Part shown: positions 1 through 5,593 of the stretch, one piece after another
Position numbering within the stretch: position 1 is the first letter of the stretch
Layout: every line of letters begins with the position of its first letter
Assembly (NCBI GenBank): GCA_018065025.1
Contig: JAGHUB010000134.1
Span: 1 to 8,905 of the forward strand
Reading direction: 5' to 3'
DNA length: 8,905 bases
From: Candidatus Equihabitans merdae
GTDB taxonomy: Bacteria; Bacillota; Clostridia; Lachnospirales; Lachnospiraceae
Program-made: the position numbers and the translations under genes
Notes under the pieces: model-generated
What the model saw: only the letters and a program-made list of their open reading frames with translations
Told to the model about the DNA's origin: nothing
Databases searched by the model: none

Positions 1-755
1 TCCGGATTCAGACGTACGGTAGGTGCCGGGAACTGCTGGCGCTGAATCAGTTCCTTAATGATGTCCACGTGTCTGTCGTAGATATGGGCATCTGCAATAA
101 CATGAACCAGCTCACCGGGAATCATATCGGAAACCTGGGCAATCATCATGAGAAGGATGGCATACTGAGCCACATTCCAGTTATTGGCGGCCAGAATGTC
201 CTGTGAACGCTGGTTAAGCACAGCATTCAACACCAGTTTCTCCTCATTGGGGTCCTTGGTGACATTAAAAGTCAGGGAATAAGCGCAGGGATACAGGGCC
301 ATCTCATGAAGATCATGATGATTGTAGAGGTTGGTCATGATACGACGGCTGTAGGGGTTATTCTTCAGATCAAACAAAACGCGGTCGATCTGATCGAATT
401 CGCCTTCCTTATAAATATGCTTAACACCGGCCTGATAACCGTAAGCCTTACCGATGGAGCCTTCTTCATCAGCCCACTCATCCCAGATATGGCTCTTCAG
501 GTCGTGAATATTGTTAGACTTGCGCTGGTAGATCCACAGGATCTCATCCATAGCGGACTTAAGTGCGGTACGACGCAGTGTCAGTGCCGGAAATTCCTTC
601 CGCAAATCATAACGATTGACTACGCCAAAACGCTTAATGGTATAGGCGGCGGTGCCATCCTCCCAGTGGGGACGAACCTTCTCGCCTTCTGTACTGGTGC
701 CATTCTCAAGAATATCCTGACACATCTCTACAAAGAGTTTATCGGCATAACTCAT
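1..755 (-). CDS. thyA: Thymidylate synthase ThyA, 3' end cut by window edge
   Basis: Cytoplasmic enzyme that methylates dUMP to dTMP using methylenetetrahydrofolate. The reading frame is open from ATG at 755 to base 1 and gives 251 residues; by comparison with E. coli ThyA about 30 C-terminal residues lie outside the window. Visible family landmarks are 'IWDEWADEEGSIGKAYG' near residues 90-106, the phosphate-binding Arg pair R137-R138 in 'NNPYSRRIMTN', catalytic C157 in 'ALYPCAYS', 'NQRSQDIL' (181-188, with R183 and D186), N194 in 'NNWNV', and 'HVIADAHIYDRH' (218-229) with dUMP-binding H224 and Y226. The active site reads Pro-Cys-Ala rather than the Pro-Cys-His of E. coli, a form I recall from clostridial enzymes. 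The start follows AAGGAGG (763-769) by seven bases. The gene lies 22 bases after the membrane-protein gene and shares its promoter. Identification is very secure. Confidence 0.97.
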   Translation of the reverse strand, partial: MSYADKLFVEMCQDILENGTSTEGEKVRPHWEDGTAAYTIKRFGVVNRYDLRKEFPALTLRRTALKSAMDEILWIYQRKSNNIHDLKSHIWDEWADEEGSIGKAYGYQAGVKHIYKEGEFDQIDRVLFDLKNNPYSRRIMTNLYNHHDLHEMALYPCAYSLTFNVTKDPNEEKLVLNAVLNQRSQDILAANNWNVAQYAILLMMIAQVSDMIPGELVHVIADAHIYDRHVDIIKELIQRQQFPAPTVRLNP

Positions 756-762
756 GGAACAA

Positions 763-769
763 CCTCCTT
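763..769 (-). promoter_or_regulatory. Ribosome binding site of thyA
   Basis: On the minus strand AAGGAGG lies seven bases before ATG 755, inside the 22-base gap after the upstream gene's stop codon (778-780). It fixes the thyA start and indicates efficient independent initiation on a shared transcript. Confidence 0.85.
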
Positions 770-777
770 ATCACTTC

Positions 778-1317
778 TTATGCGTCTTCCTGTGTATCTT
801 CAGCTGCTTCCGGAGTCACATCTTCCATCTCAACGCCATCCATTTCATTGATCTTGCGGAGACGGTCACGAATGTCACTGCCGGCCTTTTTAAAGGACTC
901 CAGCTCTTCCTGCTGGACTTTGGATCTGGCTACAGCCTTTTCGAAAAGGCCGCCCATGCCGGAATTGCTGCCGGATGATTTTACTGCTGCTTTCTCTGTT
1001 GCATTTTCTGCAGCTTCTTCAGTTTCTGTCTCAGCCTGAGCTTCTGCATCTGCCTCTTCCTCAGAGTCTGCGGGACGAGCCATGAAACCTTTCAGTGCAT
1101 TGAAGACAAAGAAAATACCGATAATGCCAAACAAAACACCACCGGCCACAAAGGCACGAGATGCATTGGGATCTGCCAGGGTATCTTTGACCAGACCGTA
1201 GCCGATGTAAACAAGATAGCCGCCTGCGATAATATAAAGCATACTTCTGCTTTTCTCACGTTTGCTGATTTCTTCCGGTGTAGGTTCTTCACCTGAATTG
1301 CCGCCAAACAGACCCAT
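778..1317 (-). CDS. Uncharacterised two-helix membrane protein upstream of thyA
   Basis: I do not recognise a named family. The 179-residue product starts with a short hydrophilic segment (1-25, beginning MGLFGGNSG, with acidic 'EEPTPEEISK'). Two probable transmembrane helices follow, near 26-44 ('MLYIIAGGYLVYIGYGLV') and 54-78 ('AFVAGGVLFGIIGIFFVF'). Then comes a Glu/Ala-rich low-complexity stretch (82-112), a Ser/Gly linker with 'GMGGLFEKA' (120-128), and a charged, possibly helical C-terminal part (129-163) ending in an acidic tail. Both long polar parts could face the same side of the membrane. The frame stays open upstream to an ATG at 1410, but ATG 1317 is preferred: it has TGAGGA seven bases ahead, and the promoter at 1422-1450 would put the transcript start only about five bases before 1410. 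It is the first gene of an operon with thyA; no function is inferred from that alone. Confidence 0.85.
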   Translation of the reverse strand: MGLFGGNSGEEPTPEEISKREKSRSMLYIIAGGYLVYIGYGLVKDTLADPNASRAFVAGGVLFGIIGIFFVFNALKGFMARPADSEEEADAEAQAETETEEAAENATEKAAVKSSGSNSGMGGLFEKAVARSKVQQEELESFKKAGSDIRDRLRKINEMDGVEMEDVTPEAAEDTQEDA

Positions 1318-1324
1318 GGTTTTA

Positions 1325-1330
1325 TCCTCA
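1325..1330 (-). promoter_or_regulatory. Ribosome binding site deciding the start of the membrane-protein gene
   Basis: TGAGGA on the minus strand lies seven bases before ATG 1317. The alternative in-frame ATG at 1410 has no comparable site and sits next to the predicted transcription start, so this site supports the 179-residue form over a 210-residue one. Confidence 0.65.
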
Positions 1331-1367
1331 TTTCTTTCATTTTTATGCTTTGTTATTGACTGCTGTC

Positions 1368-1405
1368 CACTGCTTTCAGGCAGAATTTGGCCTGAAGACC
1401 CAGTG
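1368..1405 (-). other. Stem-loop in the leader of the membrane protein-thyA transcript
   Basis: TTCAGGC (1375-1381) and GCCTGAA (1390-1396) form a perfect seven-pair inverted repeat with an eight-base loop. It is flanked by an outer five-pair arm, CACTG (1368-1372) with CAGTG (1401-1405), separated by a small internal loop. The structure begins about ten bases after the predicted transcription start. No T-run follows it on the minus strand, so it is not an intrinsic terminator; a 5'-end mRNA stabiliser or protein-binding leader element is possible. The pairing is seen directly; the role is inference. Confidence 0.5.
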
Positions 1406-1421
1406 TTCATACTGAGCCTAC

Positions 1422-1450
1422 ATTGTATAACGAACCCTGTATTTTTTCAA
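1422..1450 (-). promoter_or_regulatory. Sigma-A type promoter of the membrane protein-thyA operon
   Basis: Read on the minus strand, TTGAAA (1445-1450) is separated by exactly 17 bases from TACAAT (1422-1427): five of six matches to consensus at each hexamer. Transcription should start near 1415, giving a leader of about 98 bases before ATG 1317. Confidence 0.75.
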
Positions 1451-1552
1451 CGATTCCTCTACCCGACCGGATGAAAGAGGACATTTAAAGCCATTTGTAA
1501 TCGGCGTAAAAATATTTGGTTTTTTCGGCTCAAATACTGGTAAATATTCAGG
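1451..1552. other. Spacer between divergent promoters, with candidate operator repeats
   Basis: This roughly 100-base AT-rich stretch separates the minus-strand promoter from the pot promoter. It contains a six-base inverted repeat, TATTTG (1513-1518) and CAAATA (1531-1536), with half-sites 18 bases apart. It also has a direct repeat of AAATATT at 1510-1516 and 1542-1548, 32 bases apart, ending just before the pot -35 box. No open reading frame or RNA gene was seen. The repeats could bind a regulator or act as an UP-like element, but AT-rich DNA produces such repeats by chance. Confidence 0.35.
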
Positions 1553-1581
1553 TTTACACACCTAATCCGTTCCTATATAAT
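1553..1581 (+). promoter_or_regulatory. Sigma-A type promoter of potABCD
   Basis: TTTACA (1553-1558) and TATAAT (1576-1581) are separated by exactly 17 bases: a perfect -10 and five of six bases of the -35. Transcription should start near 1588, leaving a leader of about 87 bases before potA. Confidence 0.85.
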
Positions 1582-1587
1582 GTGCGC

Positions 1588-1674
1588 TGTACGTTTCTAT
1601 AAACTGTATTCAGTTTTGGCGGCTGTTTGCTACCGCTGACCTTGACTATCTTTATTTTTGGGGGAGGGCTTTAA
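1588..1674 (+). other. potABCD leader with small hairpin and strong ribosome binding site
   Basis: The predicted untranslated leader holds a perfect hairpin, AAACTG (1601-1606), loop TATT, CAGTTT (1611-1616), and a weaker GCGG/CCGC pairing (1619-1622 with 1633-1636). It ends with GGGGAGGG (1661-1668), the potA ribosome binding site, six bases before ATG 1675. I see no match to a known riboswitch. The hairpin could affect leader stability, but no regulatory role is shown. Confidence 0.4.
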
Positions 1675-2748
1675 ATGTCACGGGCACTCATTGAATTACA
1701 GCACATCAGCAAGAGCTATGATGGCAAACCTGTTCTGGATGATCTGGAACTGACTATTCATGAAAATGAATTTGTAACACTTCTCGGCCCCTCAGGCTGC
1801 GGCAAAACCACAACTCTTCGAATTCTCGGTGGTTTTGAGACACCTGATGAAGGACACGTTATCTTTGATGGAAAAGACATCACAAACGTACCCCCCAACA
1901 AGCGCCAGTTAAATATGGTTTTCCAGAATTATGCGCTCTTTCCGCATATGACCATCGCCGACAACATCGCTTTTGGCTTAAAGATCAAACGAAAAACCGA
2001 CAAATATATTCAGGATAAGATCTCATACGCCCTCAACCTGGTTGGTCTGCAGGGCTTTGAAAAACGTATGCCGGGTTCTCTTTCCGGTGGTCAGCAGCAG
2101 CGTATCGCTATCGCTCGCGCCATCGTCAACGAGCCCCATGTTCTGCTTCTGGATGAGCCTCTGGGTGCTCTGGACCTGAAGCTTCGTCAGGACATGCAGT
2201 ACGAACTGATCCGCCTGAAAAATGAACTGGGCATCACTTTCGTCTACGTCACTCACGACCAGCAGGAAGCTCTGACCATGTCCGATACCATCGTTGTCAT
2301 GAACCAGGGTTATATCCAGCAGATGGGTTCTCCGGAAACCATCTACAATGAGCCGGAAAATGCTTTCGTCGCGGACTTCATCGGGGACAGCAACCTCTTC
2401 CCCGCCACTTTCGTTCGTGATGAGCTCATCGAGATCGATGGCCGTCCCTTCCTCTGCGTTGACAAGGGATTCGGACAGAACACACCGGTCGATATCGTTA
2501 TCCGTCCTGAGGACGTCATCATCACCACACCGGACAAAGGCACTGTCACCGGTGTCGTTACTGACCTCATTTTCCAGGGCGTACACTACGAGATCTGCAT
2601 CGATGTCAATGGTCGTGAATGGGTCTGCCACTCAACCGAAGCCTCCCTGGTAGGTACCATGGTTGGCATCGCCGTAGATCCCTTTAACATTCAGGTTATG
2701 AACAAGCCTGAATCAGAAGACGAGGAGGCTGCCGCCATTGAAAAATAA
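1675..2748 (+). CDS. potA: Spermidine/putrescine ABC transporter ATP-binding protein PotA
   Basis: ATPase subunit of a polyamine-type importer, acting as a dimer on the cytoplasmic face of the PotB-PotC channel. All nucleotide-binding motifs of the 357-residue protein are intact: Walker A 'GPSGCGKTT' (38-46), Q-loop Q84 in 'MVFQNYALFPHM', signature 'LSGGQ' (136-140), Walker B 'VLLLDEP' (156-162), D-loop 'GALD' (164-167) and switch His H194 in 'VTHDQ'. A C-terminal TOBE-type regulatory region follows (about 240-343, with 'IRPED' at 276-280), then an acidic tail (346-357). Length fits the family. The Shine-Dalgarno-like GAGGAGG coding for part of the acidic tail also serves potB, whose TTG start lies 11 bases before the potA stop is completed. 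Motifs and gene order make the call secure; the exact polyamine carried is not readable from this subunit. Confidence 0.95.
   Translation: MSRALIELQHISKSYDGKPVLDDLELTIHENEFVTLLGPSGCGKTTTLRILGGFETPDEGHVIFDGKDITNVPPNKRQLNMVFQNYALFPHMTIADNIAFGLKIKRKTDKYIQDKISYALNLVGLQGFEKRMPGSLSGGQQQRIAIARAIVNEPHVLLLDEPLGALDLKLRQDMQYELIRLKNELGITFVYVTHDQQEALTMSDTIVVMNQGYIQQMGSPETIYNEPENAFVADFIGDSNLFPATFVRDELIEIDGRPFLCVDKGFGQNTPVDIVIRPEDVIITTPDKGTVTGVVTDLIFQGVHYEICIDVNGREWVCHSTEASLVGTMVGIAVDPFNIQVMNKPESEDEEAAAIEK
2723..2728 (+). promoter_or_regulatory. Ribosome binding site fixing the TTG start of potB
   Basis: AGGAGG inside the end of potA lies nine bases before TTG 2738. No ATG with comparable support lies near the beginning of the conserved sequence, so this strong site justifies the rare TTG start. 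Confidence 0.75.
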
Positions 2749-3571
2749 TAGAAGAGCGAATAGCTTCGCATTATTTGGCATGCCCTATTATTTCTGGGCC
2801 ATTGCCTTTATCATCATTCCCCTGCTTCTGGTCTTGTACTACGGTCTCACCAGCGAAGCCGGTACTATTTCCCTGGAAAATGTATTTGCCATCGCCAGAC
2901 CTGCTCATGCCAAAGCTCTGTTTCTGTCCGTTCTCCTGTCTGTAGGTTGTACGGTAGTCTGCCTGCTGCTGGCTTATCCCCTTTGCCTGATCATGGTCAA
3001 CCGCCAGAAAGCACAGAATAGTTTCCTGCTCTTCATGCTGATCATTCCCATGTGGATGAACTTCATGCTGCGTACCTATGCCTGGCAGTCACTGCTGGAG
3101 AAACACGGCGTCCTGAATACCTTCTTAAATACCATCGGACTGCCATCTCTCCACCTTATCAACACACCGGGTGCAATCATTTTCGGTATGGTCTATGACT
3201 TCCTGCCCTTTATGATTCTTCCTATATACAATGCTCTGCAGAAGATCGATCCCAACCTGATCCATGCTGCCCACGATCTGGGCGCCGGTTTCTGGCAGAC
3301 CCTATGGAAGGTTATCCTGCCCCTGTCCATGCCCGGTATCATTTCCGGTATCACCATGGTCTTCGTTCCGGGTCTGACAACCTTCGTTATCTCCGCCCTT
3401 CTTGGCGGCGGTAAGGTCCTGCTTATCGGTAACGTTATTGAACAGGAATTCACTCAGGCCTACGACTGGCATCTGGGTTCAGGTCTTTCCCTGGTCCTCT
3501 TGCTCTTCATTGTCATTAACATGATTTTATCTTCCGTCTTTGATCGTGAAGGGAACGGAGGTCTCCTGTGA
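2738..3571 (+). CDS. potB: Spermidine/putrescine ABC transporter permease PotB
   Basis: One of the two membrane subunits forming the polyamine translocation path. The 277-residue product has six predicted transmembrane segments, near 15-36, 60-85, 97-116, 144-165, 198-222 and 247-267. The cytoplasmic EAA coupling loop, which contacts PotA, lies between the fourth and fifth ('AAHDLGAGFWQTLWKVILPL', 177-196). The 'PMWMNFMLRTYAW' stretch (104-116) is typical of PotB-type permeases. The start is TTG, chosen because of AGGAGG nine bases upstream and a plausible positively charged N-terminus (KNNRR). It overlaps potA by 11 bases and potC by four, so translation is probably coupled. Being second in an A-B-C-D order separates it from potC, as do its sequence motifs. 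Confidence 0.94.
   Translation: MKNNRRANSFALFGMPYYFWAIAFIIIPLLLVLYYGLTSEAGTISLENVFAIARPAHAKALFLSVLLSVGCTVVCLLLAYPLCLIMVNRQKAQNSFLLFMLIIPMWMNFMLRTYAWQSLLEKHGVLNTFLNTIGLPSLHLINTPGAIIFGMVYDFLPFMILPIYNALQKIDPNLIHAAHDLGAGFWQTLWKVILPLSMPGIISGITMVFVPGLTTFVISALLGGGKVLLIGNVIEQEFTQAYDWHLGSGLSLVLLLFIVINMILSSVFDREGNGGLL
3557..3561 (+). promoter_or_regulatory. Ribosome binding site fixing the GTG start of potC
   Basis: GGAGG inside the end of potB lies six bases before GTG 3568, which overlaps the potB TGA (3569-3571) in a GTGA junction. This supports a GTG start and coupled re-initiation. Confidence 0.75.
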
Positions 3572-4368
3572 AGAAAACAAAACGCAATCTGGGAAACCTC
3601 TATATCGCTCTGATCTTCATCTTCATGTACGCTCCCATCGTCATGTTGATCATCCAGAGTTTCAACGCCAGCAAGAGCCGTGGCCGCTGGGGCGGTTTCA
3701 CCACCTTCTGGTATCAGGAACTCTTCCAGAATGAATCCATCATGGAAGCATTCACTAACACCATTATCCTGGCTATCCTGTCCGCAGCCATCGCCGTAGT
3801 TATTGGTACCGCTGCCGCCATCGCTCTGGCCAGAATGAAGAAGAGACCCCGTCAGACCTGGCTTGGTATCACCAACATCCCCATGCTGAATGCGGATATC
3901 GTTACCGGTGTAGCTCTGATGCTTCTCTTCACCACTGTTAATGTTCAGCTTGGTTTCGGTACAGTCCTGCTGTCCCACGTTACCTTCAACATTCCCTATG
4001 TTATCCTGAACATCATGCCCCGTTTCCGTGAGCTGCCCCCTCATATTTATGAAGCTGCTCAGGATCTGGGTGCCGGCCCCATCGAGGCCTTCTTCAAAGT
4101 CATTTTCCCGGAAATCCTGCCCGGTGTTATCAGCGGCGGTCTTATGGCATTTACCATGTCCATCGACGACTTCATCATCACCTACTTCACCACAGGTTCC
4201 GGCTACAATACACTGTCCACCAAGATCTATGCTGAAGTTAAGCTGGGTATCAAACCTGAGATCTATGCCCTGTCTTCCATCATCTTCGTGACAGTCCTGA
4301 TCCTTCTGATCCTCCTGTCCCGCAGCGGTTCAAAAGGAAGAAAGATGGTTAAGGAGGTGGCATTATGA
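3568..4368 (+). CDS. potC: Spermidine/putrescine ABC transporter permease PotC
   Basis: Second membrane subunit of the importer, 266 residues. Transmembrane segments are expected near 10-31, 64-88, 105-123, 132-151, 183-206 and 234-251. The EAA coupling loop is 'YEAAQDLGAGPIEAFFKVIF' (161-180), followed by 'PEILPGVISGG'. The 'SIDDFIITYF' stretch (198-207) is a strong PotC hallmark. Translation starts at GTG in a GTGA overlap with the potB stop, six bases after GGAGG. The C-terminal codons contain AAGGAGG (4351-4357), which serves as the ribosome binding site of potD, and the stop overlaps the potD start as ATGA. The product is full length, with no sign of damage. Confidence 0.94.
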   Translation: MKKTKRNLGNLYIALIFIFMYAPIVMLIIQSFNASKSRGRWGGFTTFWYQELFQNESIMEAFTNTIILAILSAAIAVVIGTAAAIALARMKKRPRQTWLGITNIPMLNADIVTGVALMLLFTTVNVQLGFGTVLLSHVTFNIPYVILNIMPRFRELPPHIYEAAQDLGAGPIEAFFKVIFPEILPGVISGGLMAFTMSIDDFIITYFTTGSGYNTLSTKIYAEVKLGIKPEIYALSSIIFVTVLILLILLSRSGSKGRKMVKEVAL

Positions 4369-5435
4369 TGAAATCTGTCAAAAGCCTCCTGATCCTTGGT
4401 CTGACCCTGCTTGGTGCAGGCACACTGCTGACAGGCTGCGGTGTTGACCCAAGTGCTGAAGACGTCCTCTTTGTCTACAATGCCGGTGAATATCTGGATC
4501 CGGATGTTATCGACCTCTTCGAAGAAGAAACCGGCATCAAGGTGGTCTATGATGAATTCGAAACTAATGAGATCATGTTCCCCAAGGTGGATGCGGATCC
4601 CACACAGTACGATGTCATCTGTCCTTCCGACTATATGATCGAGCGTATGCTGCAAAATGACATGCTGGAGCCTCTCAACTACGACCTGCTCCCCCATGCT
4701 ATCAACATCGACGAGACTTATTATGAAAAGTCCAACGCCTTCGATCCCGGCAACAAATACGCCATCCCCTACTTCTGGGGCACTGTAGGTATCCTCTACA
4801 ATACTGAAGCAGTTGAAGAGGAAGTTACCGGTTGGGACGTCCTTTGGAACGAAAAATACAAAGACGAGATCCTGATGCAGGACTCCATCCGAGACCTCTA
4901 CATCGTTCCTCTGAAGAAACTGGGTTATTCCCTGAACTCCATGAACGAAAATGAGCTTAAAGAAGCTACTGATCTTCTGATTCAGCAGAAACCCCTGGTA
5001 CAGGCTTATGTCGTCGACGAAGTCCGTGACAAAATGATCGGTGATGAAGCCCTTATCGGCGTTATCTACAGCGGTGAAGCGGAGATCTGTATCGAAGCCA
5101 ACGAAAAGCTGGACTACGTCATCCCGGAAGAAGGCACCAACATCTGGATCGATGCCTGGGTCATTTCCCAGGGCTCTCGCCACAAGGAAGCTGCCCACCA
5201 GTGGATCGACTTCCTGTGCCGTGCCGATATCGCCGCCATGAACTTCCGCTATGTTTATTACTCAACACCTAACCGTGCCTGCATGGAGGAAGAACTGGAC
5301 GAAGAAGAGCTGGAAAATGAGATCCTCTTCCCGGATATCGACCAGTACGAAAATCTGGAAACCTTCCATTATCTTGGTAAAGAAGGCGACCGCATGTACT
5401 TCGACTATTGGAAAGAGCTTAAATCCGTCTATTAA
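4365..5435 (+). CDS. potD: Polyamine-type ABC transporter substrate-binding lipoprotein PotD
   Basis: Extracellular binding protein that delivers ligand to PotBC. The 356-residue precursor has a lipoprotein signal peptide: basic start, hydrophobic core (8-22), lipobox 'LTGC' with lipidated C25. The mature part follows the PotD pattern: 'YNAGEYLDPDVIDLFEEETG' (38-57), 'PSDY' (87-90), 'KKLGYS' (184-189), 'EEGTNIWIDAW' (255-265) and 'STPN' (300-303). Compared with residues reported to line the E. coli spermidine site, S88, Y90, W261 and D263 are kept. A40 replaces the Trp of 'YNWTEY', S174 and D177 replace an Asp and a Glu, and Y235 replaces another Trp; these alignments were made by eye. A polyamine ligand is likely from the operon, but the altered pocket leaves specificity open. 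AAGGAGG (4351-4357) lies seven bases before ATG 4365; ATG 4368 is a less well spaced alternative. Confidence 0.92.
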   Translation: MMKSVKSLLILGLTLLGAGTLLTGCGVDPSAEDVLFVYNAGEYLDPDVIDLFEEETGIKVVYDEFETNEIMFPKVDADPTQYDVICPSDYMIERMLQNDMLEPLNYDLLPHAINIDETYYEKSNAFDPGNKYAIPYFWGTVGILYNTEAVEEEVTGWDVLWNEKYKDEILMQDSIRDLYIVPLKKLGYSLNSMNENELKEATDLLIQQKPLVQAYVVDEVRDKMIGDEALIGVIYSGEAEICIEANEKLDYVIPEEGTNIWIDAWVISQGSRHKEAAHQWIDFLCRADIAAMNFRYVYYSTPNRACMEEELDEEELENEILFPDIDQYENLETFHYLGKEGDRMYFDYWKELKSVY

Positions 5436-5449
5436 TTGGATTTTTTAAG
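5418..5449 (+). other. Weak AT-rich hairpin over the potD stop codon
   Basis: CTTAAA (5418-5423) can pair with TTTAAG (5444-5449) and TCC (5424-5426) with GGA (5438-5440), with a TTT bulge. Alternatively AAATCC (5421-5426) pairs with GGATTT (5438-5443), followed by more T. It may protect the mRNA end or contribute to termination, but it is far weaker than the hairpin at 5481. Confidence 0.25.
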
Positions 5450-5480
5450 GTTCATTCAACTTTTATAACGAAAAGGATTT

Positions 5481-5514
5481 GACGATACCCCCGCCTGTGG
5501 GGTATCGTCTTTTT
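5481..5514 (+). terminator. Intrinsic terminator of potABCD
   Basis: GACGATACCCC (5481-5491) and GGGGTATCGTC (5499-5509) form a perfect eleven-pair stem with a seven-base loop, followed by five T (5510-5514). It is preceded by an A-rich stretch. This is a textbook rho-independent terminator 45 bases after the potD stop. Confidence 0.93.
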
Positions 5515-5518
5515 CTGG

Positions 5519-5546
5519 AGAGAATGCGTAAGCATTCTTTATTTTT
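5519..5546 (+). terminator. Second hairpin with GNRA loop, probable tandem terminator
   Basis: AGAATGC (5521-5527) and GCATTCT (5532-5538) are perfectly complementary around a GTAA tetraloop (GNRA type). The stem can extend by a G-T and an A-T pair, and TTATTTTT follows (5539-5546). It starts only five bases after the first terminator's T-tract. It could be a backup terminator or a leader hairpin for sulP transcripts starting between the two structures. Confidence 0.65.
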
Positions 5547-5593
5547 GGGAATTTTCAGAACTATCAACTCAAATCAAATATCGAGAGGAAACT
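5547..5593 (+). other. Short sulP leader region without a clear promoter
   Basis: This stretch ends in GAGAGGA (5583-5589), the sulP ribosome binding site. I find no good -35/-10 pair here; a TTTTCA/TCAAAT pair would start transcription inside the ribosome binding site. An upstream alternative is TTGACG (5479-5484) with TATCGT (5503-5508), an 18-base spacer overlapping the first terminator stem; this is weak and speculative. Confidence 0.3.

Noticed and set aside
306..851. Plus-strand 181-codon open frame
   Set aside because: It lies opposite thyA, whose conserved motifs are unmistakable on the minus strand.
1318..1410. N-terminal extension of the membrane protein to ATG 1410
   Set aside because: The extension is low in family-like features, lacks a ribosome binding site, begins about five bases after the predicted transcription start and overlaps the leader hairpin.
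1513..1520. TATTTGGT shared with 7331-7338 in the permease dyad
   Set aside because: A single eight-base match between two AT-rich regions; the rest of the half-site (ACTATTT...GGTGA) is not kept, so a common regulator is not supported.
1588..1674. Polyamine-responsive riboswitch in the potA leader
   Set aside because: Only a six-pair hairpin is visible and no known motif or terminator/antiterminator arrangement is present.
4263..5198. Long open frame (311 codons) on the minus strand opposite potD
   Set aside because: potD is clearly real by motifs, and its C-ending codons remove stops from the opposite frame. The antisense product is not recognisable and has no convincing ribosome binding site.
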